64,000 bases of DNA, from positions 72,574,920 through 72,638,919 of the forward strand of contig OZ018323.1 in the NCBI GenBank assembly GCA_963969495.1, read 5' to 3'. Below are positions 1-11,789 of the stretch, in pieces. The stretch is from Ceratothoa steindachneri. Its lineage: Eukaryota; Arthropoda; Malacostraca; Isopoda; Cymothoidae. A program made the position numbers and the translations under genes. Within the stretch, counting starts at the first letter, position 1. Every line of letters starts with the position of its first letter. The notes beneath the pieces were generated by a model that was given only the letters and a program-made list of their open reading frames with translations, did not search any database and was not told the origin of the DNA.

Positions 1-1139
1 AATTGACTAAATATCGATGTAAATTTGGGGAAAACCAAAATTTAAATGTTTTAAATAATGTTAACATTAATGCGAACCATAATTAAATTAAGATGAATTA
101 TGTTGCATTAGATTTTTATATTATATTTAATCTTACATTTTGCACGGCTGTAACCTATATCCTAAAATTTTATATTTTAGAATTATCTGAATTTGTTTTA
201 CATTGGCAATAACATTTAGTCAGGAAATTTATCGATATCACTTTATGCTTGCAAATTTGTTGTCATGTACTTCAGCGAATCATAGGTAGATGATGATATT
301 GAATTAACTCATATGCTGATGCGAGTGAAAACTATCAGTATGAATTGATGACTCAGCGTGACAAAAATTTAACGTTAATCACTATAAGGATGATTTTACC
401 AAGCTATTTTCTATTACCTCGCTTGCTCTTTTTTTTAACTTTCTCATTGCTTCCCAAATTAACCTTTTCCACTATGAACTTGAAACCTTATCTAGAATCT
501 TCGCAGCTTTGAAAACTCTAAAGGATTGAATATTTAGTATAGGTTTTGTATAAAATGTACAAATTTTGCAGTCTACATATTCTAGACCAAACAGATTAAT
601 TTAGGGAAGCTTGAGATTAGGTGCTTATTCTTGCAATTGACGACTGATTAAATTCAATGTTATATGAGGGAAGCGAAAATGAGTCTTTCTCTCTATTGCA
701 CGTCAATTCTTTGAAAGACCAGCCAGCAAACTGCAATCAAATATTCTCGACACTTCAAGTAACATTACTGCACATTCTGCAAGTCAAGGAGTTGCAGTGT
801 TTTCTCAGCCGTGGATTGAAAGAAGGTTCGTTGAAAGAACCGTATCTCAAATTTTTCATTCAAGCCACTCTTACGTTCCATGCCAACCTGCTCAATCTAA
901 ACAAGCCTGTGCAGCGACTTGACCTATCGGTAACAATCTTTAGAATACTTACTCCTAATGGCAATAAGGTGCCTCATATTTTTCAACTTTCAAATTCCCT
1001 AAAGATATTTTTGTTATTATGATGTAATTTAATTCGTCTTGATAATAACTAGTTGAAAGTTATAGCTATTTTGAGAGTTTTGCGGTAATTAATTCATAAT
1101 TATTATACTAATAATTATATCTAATCCACTTATTTTTTT
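1..1139. other. AT-rich sequence, no supported gene
   Basis: AT-rich DNA without recognisable protein or RNA features. An open frame of 121 codons (657-1022, +) starts with ATG, but it has no motif I know, no signal peptide and no obvious relation to the decayed element that begins near 1140. I see no repeat structure beyond short A/T runs. Confidence 0.5.
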
Positions 1140-3230
1140 TTTAATTCACAGGTTAAAACATATTCATCAGTGTACTGGATATTACTTGACCGACAGTGCT
1201 ACCAACCTAAGGATTGGGAACTCTACTACAATGGCTTATAAAATTAGGAGAAGGCTGGGGACATTCACACATATGAGCAACAGCCAGTCTTGCAAAGGAA
1301 ATTTATCCAAAAGAACTGGAAGTAGAGCTAAAACATATATCTCTTAGGGGAGGACAGCTACATGTCAAGATTCTTTCATTGCAAAACTTGACAAGATTTT
1401 TAACATCCTATGTTGTAGGTGTAAAATTGTAATTTATTGTGAATTTGGCTGCCGTAGTTGCAAAATAAAACTTATTAATTCTACATGGCGTAGTGAGATA
1501 AGTATCCCTGTGAAGGAACTGGATTTCATTAAATCTCAGATAAAATAATTTGATTCAAGTGGACCAGATTGGCTTGCCAGATCAACCTGAGCAAAAACAG
1601 CCAAGACAAAATTAGAAGCAGCAAGAAAGTGAAAAAGGAATTGTTGCTAAATATGAGCGGGTAATTAATAAGGCTAATGTTCCAATGAAAGCTACTGAAA
1701 TAATTTTCTCAGCTGACGAATATTAAGGAAAAATAGCTGATGATCACAATAGAAAGGATGGAATTTATGAAGTGATATTAAAAATATCAAGCGCATCTCG
1801 AACCTTCATTAAAAAGACCCAGTACCACATATTTTGAAATATCTGTTAATGCTCTATATAGCTTCCCCAATGTTGTTAACCTGCATGCCACATCTGCCAT
1901 CACCAATACAGCTTTTATGGATGCTGACGTTATCATTGAAGAGGATAAGAGCCTCATATGTTGATCACAATAAAGTCATAAGGGGTCAGTTAAATGTTAT
2001 TATCATTAGATCAGGATTTGGAAGAACTTTTTAGTGTGTGAAATTGATTGCATCTTCTATAACTGCCGTCAAGTTACAACTGAAGTTATTTTGAAAGTAG
2101 ACAATTTGGACCGTCAGTTCCCTAGCAACATTAAAGAAGAGCATGTTTCTCCATGCAATGAGCAAGCTGAAAGCTATCTCTACCACATTACTAATGAAAA
2201 TTGCTCAAGTAGTAAACAATACTGCAGAAGTTATTCCTGATAATTACGTAGATCATATGAAGAATAATGAACTTTATAGATGCAAACAGTGCATTGGAAT
2301 TGAATTTAAAAATATTAACACAAGCTGGAAGGGAGGTTCCATTCATTGGGTAGAAGTTGAGCTTGGCTGTAGACTGATCTAGTTCGTTTATGCCGTCCAC
2401 ACTAAAGAATTACCCCTGCAGCACAAGATCGCAGCACTGGACGGGAAGATCTCGGATAACAACATGTCGACTGGTAATATTGGCAATATGCAAGTCACTG
2501 CAAACCGAACTTCAAATCTTTCATTCATTTATCCTCAATTTTAAGGCCTCTTAGTCACTGTGTGACAATTTCGTACATGAGCTCTGTACTGAAAAATCGT
2601 TCAAGTATAGGATCACAAAGATTTTAAGGACAGAAGAAATTAGAACAGATCAGGCCCTTCTTGAAACTGTTCCACAGACCCTTTAAACGTATTTGAAAAC
2701 AGCAAACAGGTTTAACGCATATGAATTTCAAAACATTCCCTTAAAGGCAGAATATTCAAAACTTATGACTGGTAGAGAAAAAATTGTTCGTGTGGGATAC
2801 CCTTGTTCAGTCAACATAAAATTAAAACATTCTTGGTGGAAGGCCTGCGCCACATCTTGTTTCAGCTGCTGCAACATAAGCTGCAAAATAAGGCTCAAGT
2901 GGGTGCTAATTTGCCAACCATCAAGCATTCAGTATGGCATTCATTCAGGTAAATGATAATCCAGACACATTCTGCTAAGATGACAGTGAGAAAAGGAGTG
3001 CTGCTGTCCCAATAATTGTTGACGTGCGATGTGTAGATGATCTAACACAGGGAGATCTTTCTATGCCTCCGCGGAAAATACCTTTCATCAAACCTAGTAT
3101 TTCATCTTTGTTGGGACTAATATGCTGGTCTGACGAAGAATTTGAACCTCCTTTGATAGGGAAACTGAGTACAGCAGAAGTAAAGAAGTTGCTTGACAAG
3201 CCTGTGCAATTACCATAGTAGCCCTGTCAT
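1140..3230 (+). pseudogene. Decayed repeated protein element (LPLxH...LDGK type), unclassified
   Basis: A run of broken coding sequence on the plus strand with many stops and frame changes. Near 2390-2480 it reads VHTKELPLQHKIAALDGK, then a GxIG-like stretch. Near 3060-3218 it reads SSLLGLICWSDEEFEPPL followed by an acidic-basic tail ending at a stop. These match my memory of a protein found in many copies and annotated as uncharacterised in molluscs and crustaceans, with an LPLRHLF..LDG block followed by a DWxxxExxEPPL block. Function is unknown; I infer a transposable element or retrogene family from its repetitive nature. No terminal repeats were found. The left limit is approximate. A Tc1-like remnant in opposite orientation follows directly. 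Confidence 0.35.
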
Positions 3231-3309
3231 TCTTAGTTAATAGAGAGATGTGTGTCACAGAGGTTGCAGGCCTGGTATATACAGTCTCTGCAACTGAAGT
3301 CTGGACCCT

Positions 3310-3956
3310 CGCTATTTTATGTTATTTTTATAAACCATCTCTCCCTAACTTGGCACTGAAACAACCCCAAACCATAACTGAGGGACTCTGTTTTACAGTC
3401 TTCACTGTGTACTGGGGCCTGTACCTATTTGACCCAACTGACCTCCTCACCTTTACTCTGTATGACCTTATGACCTGAAGTCTGCTTTTATCTGCCACAT
3501 GTCCTTTGACCATTGTTCCACTGTCCAGCCCTTGTGCTGCTTTGCAAAATAAGGCCTCTTCTTCCTCATGCGGTCACTCAACAGCAGTTTTAGCGCGGCA
3601 GTACGGCTGGGGAGTTTCAAGTCTTTCAGAAGAAGATGCTGTACAATCCGTTGCGAGATATTCTAAAGGAGGTTAGGATAGATTTCCTTGAATTGTCTGG
3701 CTGTTATCCTAGGGTCTTTTATAACAGCCTTCTTTAGCAAGCGATCTATCCAGAGTGTAGTCTTTTTCTCTGGTCCTTGGCGCTTTTTATGTTGGGGTAT
3801 GGTTTTGGGGGGAAGATCACGGGCAGCAGAGAGGAGCGCCATTACGGTATATTTTGCCTGACATGTTTTCAGATATATTTCACTTATCTTAACATTTTCT
3901 TCCCTCAAAGTTATAATACCGACCTTTTCCTCATTTGTGAGAGGCTTGGGAAACAT
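3310..3956 (-). pseudogene. Tc1-like transposase remnant (N-terminal half)
   Basis: Minus-strand translation starts with ATG at 3956. It gives a paired-like helix-turn-helix region (MFPKPLTNEEKVGIITLREE, then KDPRITARQFKEIYPNLL), then after one in-frame stop a continuation ending KQHKGWTVEQWSKDMWQIKADF. After a frameshift near 3475 it reads YTVKTVKQSPSVMVWGCFSA. The order HTH - first catalytic Asp region - VMVWGCFS is typical of Tc1-like DDE transposases, which cut and paste DNA at TA sites. The first catalytic Asp motif is lost (ADKSRL where DESR is expected). The sequence ends shortly after GCFSA, so the second and third acidic residues are missing. Full-length proteins are about 340 residues; this copy is truncated and dead. 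Confidence 0.8.
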
Positions 3957-4440
3957 GGTTGAAATGCTAGTAAAAAAATATATGAAAAGCCAAATATCTT
4001 CAAGAAACCACCAAAATGAAAGTCACATCGCAAAAAATGAGCTTCCCCTCTCGACTAAGCCTGAGCGTGTACTGAATAATACAGCAAACACAATGCGCAT
4101 ATATACCTAACAGACGTTGCCAAAAACCGCAACAAAACATTAATCAATTATAGCATTTTCCCCGCAACGATTATTGGACCTATATCAATGCATATAATAT
4201 GAACAAAGGGTTGAGACTTCCGTTGCGGTGACTGTACACGTGAGAAACCTTAGGGCTATATCAAAGGCCAAGAAGCAAGTCAGCGGCTGATGTTCAAGAA
4301 TGAATCAAAGAAAGACATAATGACAGGTGTTTACATATTTATTATTTTTATTGATGTCATCACTTTTTAATTTTTTAATACCTAGTACCTGCTAGTACCT
4401 CTGCTACTGCCCCTACCAGTGGTGGATGGAGAGCAAAACG
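3957..4440. other. Spacer between Tc1-like and piggyBac remnants
   Basis: AT-rich to mixed sequence with no coding signal. Around 4378-4415 a short imperfect repeat of CTAGTACCT-like units immediately precedes the recognisable piggyBac coding sequence. Confidence 0.4.
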
Positions 4441-4444
4441 CCAC

Positions 4445-5575
4445 TGGTTTGACAACCCCGAAACCCGTGAAGAGAGGCAGAAATAGGATAAATCTGCCCA
4501 TGTGAGGAAGGTATGGGACGAGTTTATCGAGAACAGTGGCCGGCTCTATGTCCCACACGAAAACCTCACAGTATGCGAACAACTGTTAAGGTTTAGAGGG
4601 AATTGCCCCTTCTGGATGTATATTCACAAAAACCTGCCAAATATGGCATCAAGCTTGTCCGGATCTACGATTCTAAACTAAGTACATGCTTGGTGCCAAA
4701 CCCTACCTTGGCAAGCAGAGCCCAAGGCCACAGGATGGGGTGAAACTCAGGCATTACTTCTCCAAGGAACTCACCGGGCCATACAACGGAACAAAAAGAA
4801 ATGTGAACACGGACAACTGGTTCACATCAGTGCCTCTCATCTCCGACCTCTTGAACAACTGTGGAAGGACTCCTGTTGGCACAGTTGGAGCCAACAAGGC
4901 TGAAATTCCACAGGAGATTAAAGCAAAGGAAACATGACTGCACGGTTTAAGTGACTTCCTCTTCACCAAAGAGATGACGCTTGTGTCGTGCGTGGCACAG
5001 ACATCCCACACAAAGAAGAAAATGGTGCTGCTCGTATCATCCCAGCACACCCAGCCTACCATTGCACCAAGTGGCAAGCCAGATATCATAGAATTTTACA
5101 ATGCCACAAAAGGAGGGGTCGACACATTCTACCAAATGTGTGCAAAGAGTTCATGCTCTAGGAGGACATGACGTTGGCCACTCTGTGTGTGGTATGGCAT
5201 CCTTAATTCAGCAAGCATCAATGCCTTCATCATCAGCTGCAAGAACCGTGCAAGGAAGGGCATCAGCATTCGGAAAAGAGGGCATTCATGATGAATGTGG
5301 GAAGGGCACTCATTACTCCCTGGGCTCAGTCACGCTTGTCATCACCAGTCCTGTCCCGCGAACTTCACACCTTGATAACAACAGTGTGTGACCTTCCATC
5401 ACTAGGCAGCGTTGCTGGATCGCCAGGGAAGTCATTTTCTGATAACAAGTCACCCTTGGTACGCTGTTCTGAATGCCCTAGCAAGTCAGACAGGAAGACC
5501 CGGCAGCGCTGCAACAGGTGTGCCAAACCAAAGTGCCCTAGGCATCTGTACCCCACTTGTGGTGACTGCCTTTAA
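4445..5575 (+). pseudogene. piggyBac transposase remnant 1
   Basis: Plus-strand frames read FDNPETREERQK, then VWDEFIENSGRLYVPHENLT, RFRGNCPFWMYIHKN, LRHYFSKELTGPYNGT, NTDNWFTSVPL, DIIEFYNATKGGVDTFYQMC and WYGILNSASINAFIISCKN. The C-terminal Cys-rich domain runs about 5461-5575 (CSECPSKSDRKTRQRCNRC then a closing CGDC). This is the standard order of a piggyBac DDD transposase, which excises and inserts at TTAA. There are frameshifts near 4627, 4670 and 5280 and in-frame stops. The first catalytic Asp (VDEQL) is Cys here (TVCEQLL, codon 4574-4576); the Asp in DNWFTS and in GGVD are kept. The N-terminal acidic region is missing. The Cys-rich domain is in a different frame from the core. Confidence 0.9.
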
Positions 5576-6110
5576 AAGGTAAGTTTATTTTTCATTGTGT
5601 ATCTTAATTTTGTGTTGAAATAAATGACTATCAGCTTTGTAAAAAGGATGAAAAACAAATGAAAACGAAAAATTCAACAAAAAATATAGCCATTTTTCAC
5701 GTGTCTTCCATACAGATCCCAGTGGCAGGAGAGGGCTGTACTTGACTTCTGTGAGGGTTCAATTACCTCAGGACCATTGTACAACAGGCGAAGTCTCCAG
5801 CTGCAGTAATTTCTTTGACGAATTTTTTTTCTAAGCACATCTCAAAATTTATTTATAGAGGCACAATTTCATTTAGATAAATACCTCTTGCCTGTCTTGA
5901 ATAATACTCCAACAAGTGTGACATTTTGCTGGGTTGTTTTCATCTGCTGCTCCCTTTAGAATATCAATACAACTAGACATGATGCAGCATGTCTGCACGG
6001 AAATAATGCCACTGTCCTTTTCCTTCGCCTCAGGCAGATGCCTCACCGAAGTCCATTTGGAAATTCTTCTACACTAGCTATAAGGTTCAAGGCCGTGCTA
6101 CTTATCCCCA
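5576..6110. other. Spacer, no gene seen
   Basis: AT-rich DNA between the piggyBac C-terminus and the end of the MULE remnant. No terminal inverted repeat of either element could be identified by eye. Confidence 0.4.
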
Positions 6111-6119
6111 CCCTCATCA

Positions 6120-7340
6120 GAACTGTCTCCATGAAGAAGAAATCGTGAAGCAGAACTTTCAAATGTGTAAACAACAGCATTAATATATTGTTGTAGAGTG
6201 TATGTTCCATTTTGCAATTTTTATTTGAAGTTTTTCCTGGCTCAATGTTTCTGCAAAACTTCTCCTTATTCTGGTGATGTCCATGTCAGCATCCATCTAG
6301 ACGCTTAATGTCCTATATTGTGTCTGCTATCTGATTATTCAAGTGTAGTAGGGAAGTGTATATGTTCGGCTCGTGCTGGTGGACAATGGATTTAAGGCTG
6401 TTGTGAAATGGATCGGCATTACTGTTAGTACTACAAGCAAAATCAAAGACAGAAAGCCGCTCAAGAGTGACTTTTCTAATCCAGTATTCTTTAATATAGG
6501 CTTTAAATGTAATAATACTTTCCTGGGAATGATCATTTACATCAAAAAGTTTCTTGGAACAGAGAATGAACTGCTTCCTGTATTAAATTTGCTGGTACAT
6601 AACTAAATGTCATTAGCTTCTTGACCCACTTATTGAACTGTCTGTTATTATTGTACAGTTACTTAGCCCTACTCTTTTAATTTTCCAGTTCAGGCATTTG
6701 GAAAGTGGAATTAACAGCCTCCAATCTAACCTTGAGGCCCAGCAAGAGTGAATTGCTTTACCAGAGCTGATTTCAAAATCACCAATTTCTTGCCTTGGAT
6801 TCAGGTTGGGGAGGAATTCCTTCAATCTTTGCATAGATATATCATACAGCTTCTGAAATTTTGAGGTGATCAAGATAGAAATAAGTGGAAATGAATGTCC
6901 TTTATAAAAGCCAAGCAATGTGAATAACAGGTAGAAAGTGCTGGAATAGTATAAAATGTACCATCAAAATTCCATTCTATAATTGTAGCCATAAATGTTA
7001 CTAATGTTTCGGAGTAAATATATATTGTCAAATGACCACTTTCCTTATCTCTGACGACAGATCTGAGGTTTCCGTTGACAGCCTCGGCCTCTGGGATCTC
7101 CAACATTTTGGCACACTCCTCTGGAGTGTGTGGCTGGCTCTGTTAAATTCGATCTTTGGTTCTAAGCATACTGCGCTCCATAGATGGAAAAGATATTGCT
7201 GCTCCATGCTGATGATGTCTTGTTACTTCCCCCAAAATTTGACAGTTACTGATAGAGCCCACTTGCTCACCAGCCTTCCTCTTAAGAGCGTTCTTCCGGT
7301 CTGGTACAATAGTCATCTGCTTAATGGTTGTGGGGTTCAG
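6120..7340 (-). pseudogene. MULE-type (Mutator-like) transposase remnant
   Basis: Reading the minus strand from 7340 downward: a basic region with H-x-H (TRHHQHGAA), then EWNFDGTFYTIPAL near 6960, a frame change, LGFYKGHSFPLISIL, NPRQEIGDFEISSGKAI, LSKCLNWKIKRVGLSN, and further down FACSTNSNADPFHNSLKSIV with HEPNIYTSLLHL. These are hallmarks of MULE transposases: the DGTF block with the first catalytic Asp, the DFE block with the second, the C/F-H-x-K-like block, and the T-N-N-x-x-E-x-F/W-H block before a PNIW-like motif. In the last block the catalytic Glu position is degraded (SNADPFH). The first part probably represents an FLYWCH-like zinc domain. At least three frame changes and several stops make this a dead copy. 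MULEs move DNA by cut and paste with about 9-bp target duplications; no ends were found. Confidence 0.8.
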
Positions 7341-7559
7341 TTACTCTAATGACACCAGCCAACTGTAAAAATATAATACTTTATAGTTATGTATTAAGTA
7401 TGTATCTATTTTGAAAAATTTTAAGATAATATAATGTAACTTTATTGGTACATTGTATAAACGTCATAAACAACATCAAATTCGAAAAAAAGTCAAGTCA
7501 TCGTAAAGCTAAGAAGTTACAAAGTTGGTAAATATTTCCCAGAATGTAAATACAAGAAT

Positions 7560-8560
7560 TTAAATTCCTGTCAGCGATTTCACGGTATCGTAAAAAAGCG
7601 AAATTTTGTATGAGATGTGAATGGTAGGAATTACGCCGTATTGTGCTTTAGGAAATGTGGACACCCCCAAGTGGGGTATAGCAAATTAAATCTTACAATT
7701 TCATTGTAGATCTTTTTTTTGCTCTCACGGATACTTCGAAACATCTATATTATTCTGACTGCGGCCGAACCGTTAGAATTTCTATCTGCGTCGTGCTACA
7801 CATAGCCGAATGAAGTTATCTTTATTCCGAGTACATTGGACTCCGTGGTGTAGATATAGCGTCTATACCCCACCCTGGAATTATAAAGTAGTCTCATGCA
7901 AATGGTGACTACTTTGAATCTATTTTCACTCGTTTGAATATTCCTTTGTGCCTCGTAGTTGTTTAATCTCTTGATTTCTGCCGCTGTCGTACCAGCTTGC
8001 ATAGACGCATTCTTACAAGTACAAGCTTTTATCTGACTAAAATCATCGACGTACTGAATGTTAAGGCAAGTATGGTTCACAGGAGCTGGGACATCTGCGG
8101 TGTTTATCGAGTAGAGAGTAGGGAACAGACCGGATACTTTGGTCCCTCCGTGCACCCTAAACTGACATACGCTGTTCTATCCATGACGTAGTCACAGAGA
8201 CTTTTTTCCCTTAGGCTCAGTCGTAGGATCTTGTACTCTATCCTCTGTTGCCACACCTTATCAAACGCCTTTGATACATCTCGATTAACAATGGCGACGT
8301 AACTCCTTTCTCATTTGGCTTGGGAAAGCTTTGCTGCGATGACATCTATCACCATGTACGTACTTTATTTTTTCTCTAAATCCAAGCTAGTACGGGTTAT
8401 AAAGGGAGTAATCCTACAGGTAAGACGCCAGTCCTTGGTTGATGATCTTCTCGATGAGCTTTCGGCCAAATTCCAGGAGTAAAATTGACTGGTAGCTCTT
8501 TCTAACATCTTAGAGCTTGCTCAAATTTGTTAATGAGGAACTTCAAACGATCACCAAAAA
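7560..8560 (-). pseudogene. LINE (non-LTR) reverse transcriptase remnant
   Basis: On the minus strand, from 8540 downward, frames read GRKLIEKIINQGLASYL, then VNRDVSKAFDKVWQQ (motif A of reverse transcriptase), DYVMDRTAYVSLGCTEG, SGLFPTLYSINTADVPAP, and LNIQYVDDFSQI (motif C, codons at 8042-8053). Beyond it lie NVLGIKITSFGYV and a thumb-like K-x-x-IY-x-EIVRFNLLYPTWG stretch. The order is that of jockey/CR1-type LINE reverse transcriptases. The usual YADD is YVDD here, with both Asp present. The GVPQGS block is corrupted, and there are at least three frame changes and stops. Endonuclease and ORF1 are absent, as expected for 5'-truncation. Confidence 0.85.
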
Positions 8561-10620
8561 TTGGATACGCATCTTCATTACCTTTGATTTGTAGAGCTAA
8601 AGAAACAAAACTCTTTCAATTTACAAATTTTGCCCCAAATTCCTAAGAAAGGTTAATATTAGAAACCTTAACCGCGCGAGACTTAAACAAAAACTTAACC
8701 TATAGCAAAGCGTTGGCGATCTTTTTCGGCTTAAACGGCTCGTTCCATTTTATGAGATGAATAGCATTTTCTGAATTGGGACAGAATGAGACACACAGGT
8801 GGAGGCACAAAATCATTGATTCTAACTGTTCGCCCCAAAGAGGGAAAACTAATTGAAAGTGCCTCTCTCGGCTTTCAGAAGGAATATGCTTCATAAGTTA
8901 AAAAATTCTTTTATCCCTATTCATTTAAGAATTGGTTTAATGAAAAGGTTTCCATTTGGATGCAAAACATGCAAATCTTCTTGTGTTAAATTTTTAGAAC
9001 CTTTTAATGATCGCGACAGTTTGAGACGGTATTAGCAATTTTTATAAAACAACTCATTTGGGGGATGATTATGAGAGTATCATTTATTGTCTTATAAGTA
9101 GCTAAATATGTGCTAATAAAAAAACGCCAGTTTATTTATCTTAAAGTCGACGTTCTCTCTCGATCTCCCTATATGATGAGTCCCGCATTCATATTTTGCT
9201 CTTAAATTTATGTCAAATTCGTGTATCTCCATTGCTTGAAATGTTCAAAAACTTAAAAAATTCATTAAAGACATTTGTAATAAAGTGTACATGGCCACAA
9301 ATTTTCTTTCTAATCTTGTGCACTACGACTAAATACTTAAGTAAAAATATCCAGCTTATGAGCATATGAATAACATGCATAATCCATTAAAAACGAACAT
9401 AGCTCAATATTTATGATAAAACTAAGCAAGAAACGATATACTTTCCTAGTATTCTATACTGCTTAGTGAAAAAACAGGAAAGATATATTTCTAACTTCAC
9501 AGAAATAATTTATGAATTTATTCAGAGAAAACTCGTTTGCTAAAACGTTTTCACATTTCAGTGAACCTTCCACTCAAACATTGACAAATAATTTTGAAGA
9601 TTTATTGAGGATAATAACTCTTGACTTTCCTTAACCTTCCCCTAATAATTTACATGTACATTGGCACCTTTTGAGAAAACCAAACTAATTTATATTCAAT
9701 AATTAGTTAGAGCTCTTTGGGAGGAACACCTCACTGAGGCCATAAATCTTTGAACTAGGTTAATTTTAAGGTATTTTACATAGCAAGGCTGACAATCTTT
9801 TCTTTGGAAACTTAGGTTAATGATAACCCACTTCTAAATATAATAGTACTATTGGAATATAAAGATTTTAATATTGATTAAATCCAACTCAGTTAATATG
9901 AATTTTATTGGTTGCAATTATTATGTTTACAATTAAATTTTTTTAAATGATTCAAATATTTTTTTTGCATTTCATATCTATTACCAAATACTGATTGATA
10001 CACCTAACTCTTTGCCTTATTTCATGAATGTTCTAGCTGGGGATCTTCGCACGCGGTAAGAAATCTACTGACAAGTTTGGTTGAGAACACGATGTCTGTA
10101 TAATCTGATACAATCTGAACCGCACTAGAAGGTCAGACACAGGCTGGCTATTTTCTTTTTACGTCATATTGGTTCTACATTTTTTGGCCATTTCTTCATA
10201 TGTTATTTTTACATTATTTGCTCTGCTGCTCTTCATTCCCTACCCAGCCGCTCTTATGAATAGACGTGATTTTCTCTACTTCAAACAAATTTCCCACTTG
10301 TGTTTTCCTTAGTTCGATCGAGTAACACTAAGTCTCATTTTTGTCGTGCCCAAAAGCTCAAATATAGTACAAAAGTGAAACAAATATAATTAAAATCCAA
10401 GATAAGGTCATATGTTTCCTTCCCATTATAAGCTTCAAATTTATTGCTTAGATGTTAGAAAAAACTCTTGCCTCCAATTCCTGTCGTCAAATTTGATTGT
10501 GTTTAGTGTGGGGCTTCGTTTAATAAGAAAATTCTCAACCTTACCATTGGCCCTTATAACATTAGAACATGTCACTTTTGCCTACTAAATCAGGCATTCT
10601 AGTTGTAACTGGCAAACTCG
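8561..10620. other. AT-rich gap, no supported gene
   Basis: About 2 kb of AT-rich DNA. Two short open frames (8700-8894 minus, 8853-9035 plus) overlap on opposite strands and show no motif. No microsatellite longer than about 20 bp and no inverted repeat was seen. Confidence 0.5.
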
Positions 10621-10639
10621 ATAAATTAAAATAGATTTG

Positions 10640-11163
10640 AATTATACTCTGTACTAAAAACCAATCATAAGTTAGCGAGCCGGCAAAGTGTTTTGGGGCA
10701 TCCGTTAATGAACTGCAAGGAAACAAAAATCGCGTTCAAAACCGGAGATCTAGCCGTATAGAGATAAATAGGCTGTAATAAGGTGAACTTTCGGTATCTT
10801 GAATTCATATGGCTACCCTGAATCACAATTTTGACATACTGACGTTTCCTTCCCAAATCCATTCGCTTTGTTAACCCTTATCGAAGAGGAAACAGAGATC
10901 ATCCTAGTCGGAGACTAAATAAAAAAACAGATTCACAATTACAGGCTCTTAATTTGCCTAATGGCTGGAAAATATATCTCCACCGCGGTCGTGTATATAA
11001 CGTTAATAAAGACATTGAGAACTTGAACGCATATAGTGAGGACCGCACAATCTTTACCCCGCTTGGTGGAAACAACATTTACCGATTCAACACAACCACA
11101 AACGAAATTGATTATTCAAACTGGAAGTTATTAGAATGGCTAAAACTTAAACAACTAAAGTAG
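10640..11163 (+). pseudogene. Coding-like sequence of unknown identity (possible LINE ORF1 remnant)
   Basis: A plus-strand frame reads fairly continuously from about 10866 to the stop at 11161-11163, including LNLPNGWKIYLHRGRVYNVN and FTPLGGNNIYRFNTTTNEID. The upstream stretch 10640-10865 is open apart from three stops and contains a GHPLMNC motif reminiscent of a zinc knuckle. Composition is richer in polar residues and GC than the surrounding DNA, which suggests past coding. An endonuclease scrap of a LINE lies 300 bp downstream in the same direction, so a LINE ORF1 is possible. The NGW...GRVY block superficially resembles a WW domain but lacks the second Trp. I do not recognise the protein. 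Confidence 0.3.
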
Positions 11164-11459
11164 GGATATTTGGTAGTATTCCACAATTAAACTCGAGTCT
11201 GAGAATACAGTCAAAGTCAACTTGTACTAATGAATGCCTAGAACGTTTGTCTCAAGTAATAGATTCAGGTATTTTAATTTCTGGAAGGATTTTCAAGAAA
11301 ACCCTACCTTTTTTTGTAAAGATATTCAGTGATTTCAAGTTGGGAAATTTAACAGAAAAAAGCATATGAGATCTGTATGGCCACGAAGTTATTTGCCCCT
11401 GAGGTTTAGCTCAGAGGCATAGAAACGATCCTAACGTACAATGCTTTTAAGAAGTATTT

Positions 11460-11765
11460 ATGTCAGTTTAAGAGATAAAGTAAACTGTTTCTACACGAAC
11501 GCACAAATATAACACAAACTTACTCGGATTTAAAGGGTTACTCAGATCGAAAAACTGCTATAATTTTACTTACAGAAACATGGCTTAAGACCTCTCATAG
11601 AGACATTATGGGAGAATTTGACATTGACGGTTAGCGTCTATAAGAGAAATTGGTCTAGAACATGCGGTGTCATACTCTACGCAAAATGTGATATAGCGTC
11701 ATTTAGGGTCGACATAAATTTGGAAAATATGGAACCTGAACTTTTCAGGATTAAATTTTCATGAA
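11460..11765 (+). pseudogene. LINE endonuclease (APE-type) fragment
   Basis: Frames read KVNCFYTNAQ, then ILLTETWLKTSHRDIMGEFD and, after a stop and frame change, CGVILYAKCDIASFRVDINL. The string YTNA...ITETWL...GGVLLYVK is the N-terminal half of the apurinic-type endonuclease of jockey/CR1 LINEs, which nicks the target to prime reverse transcription. The catalytic Glu in the TETW block is present. Only about 100 codons remain and the C-terminal half is missing. The fragment ends directly at the start of the DDE-like copy A. Confidence 0.7.
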
Positions 11766-11789
11766 AAACTCTAAGAATAAATTGTAAAT

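Noticed and set aside
4754..5089. 111-codon minus-strand ORF
   Set aside because: It lies antisense to piggyBac copy 1, whose plus-strand frame explains the composition.
5288..5575. Separate small Cys-rich protein gene
   Set aside because: It is the C-terminal zinc domain of piggyBac copy 1, shifted in frame from the core.
10954..11163. WW-domain protein
   Set aside because: NGW...GRVYNVN resembles the first half of a WW domain, but the second Trp and the rest of the fold are absent.
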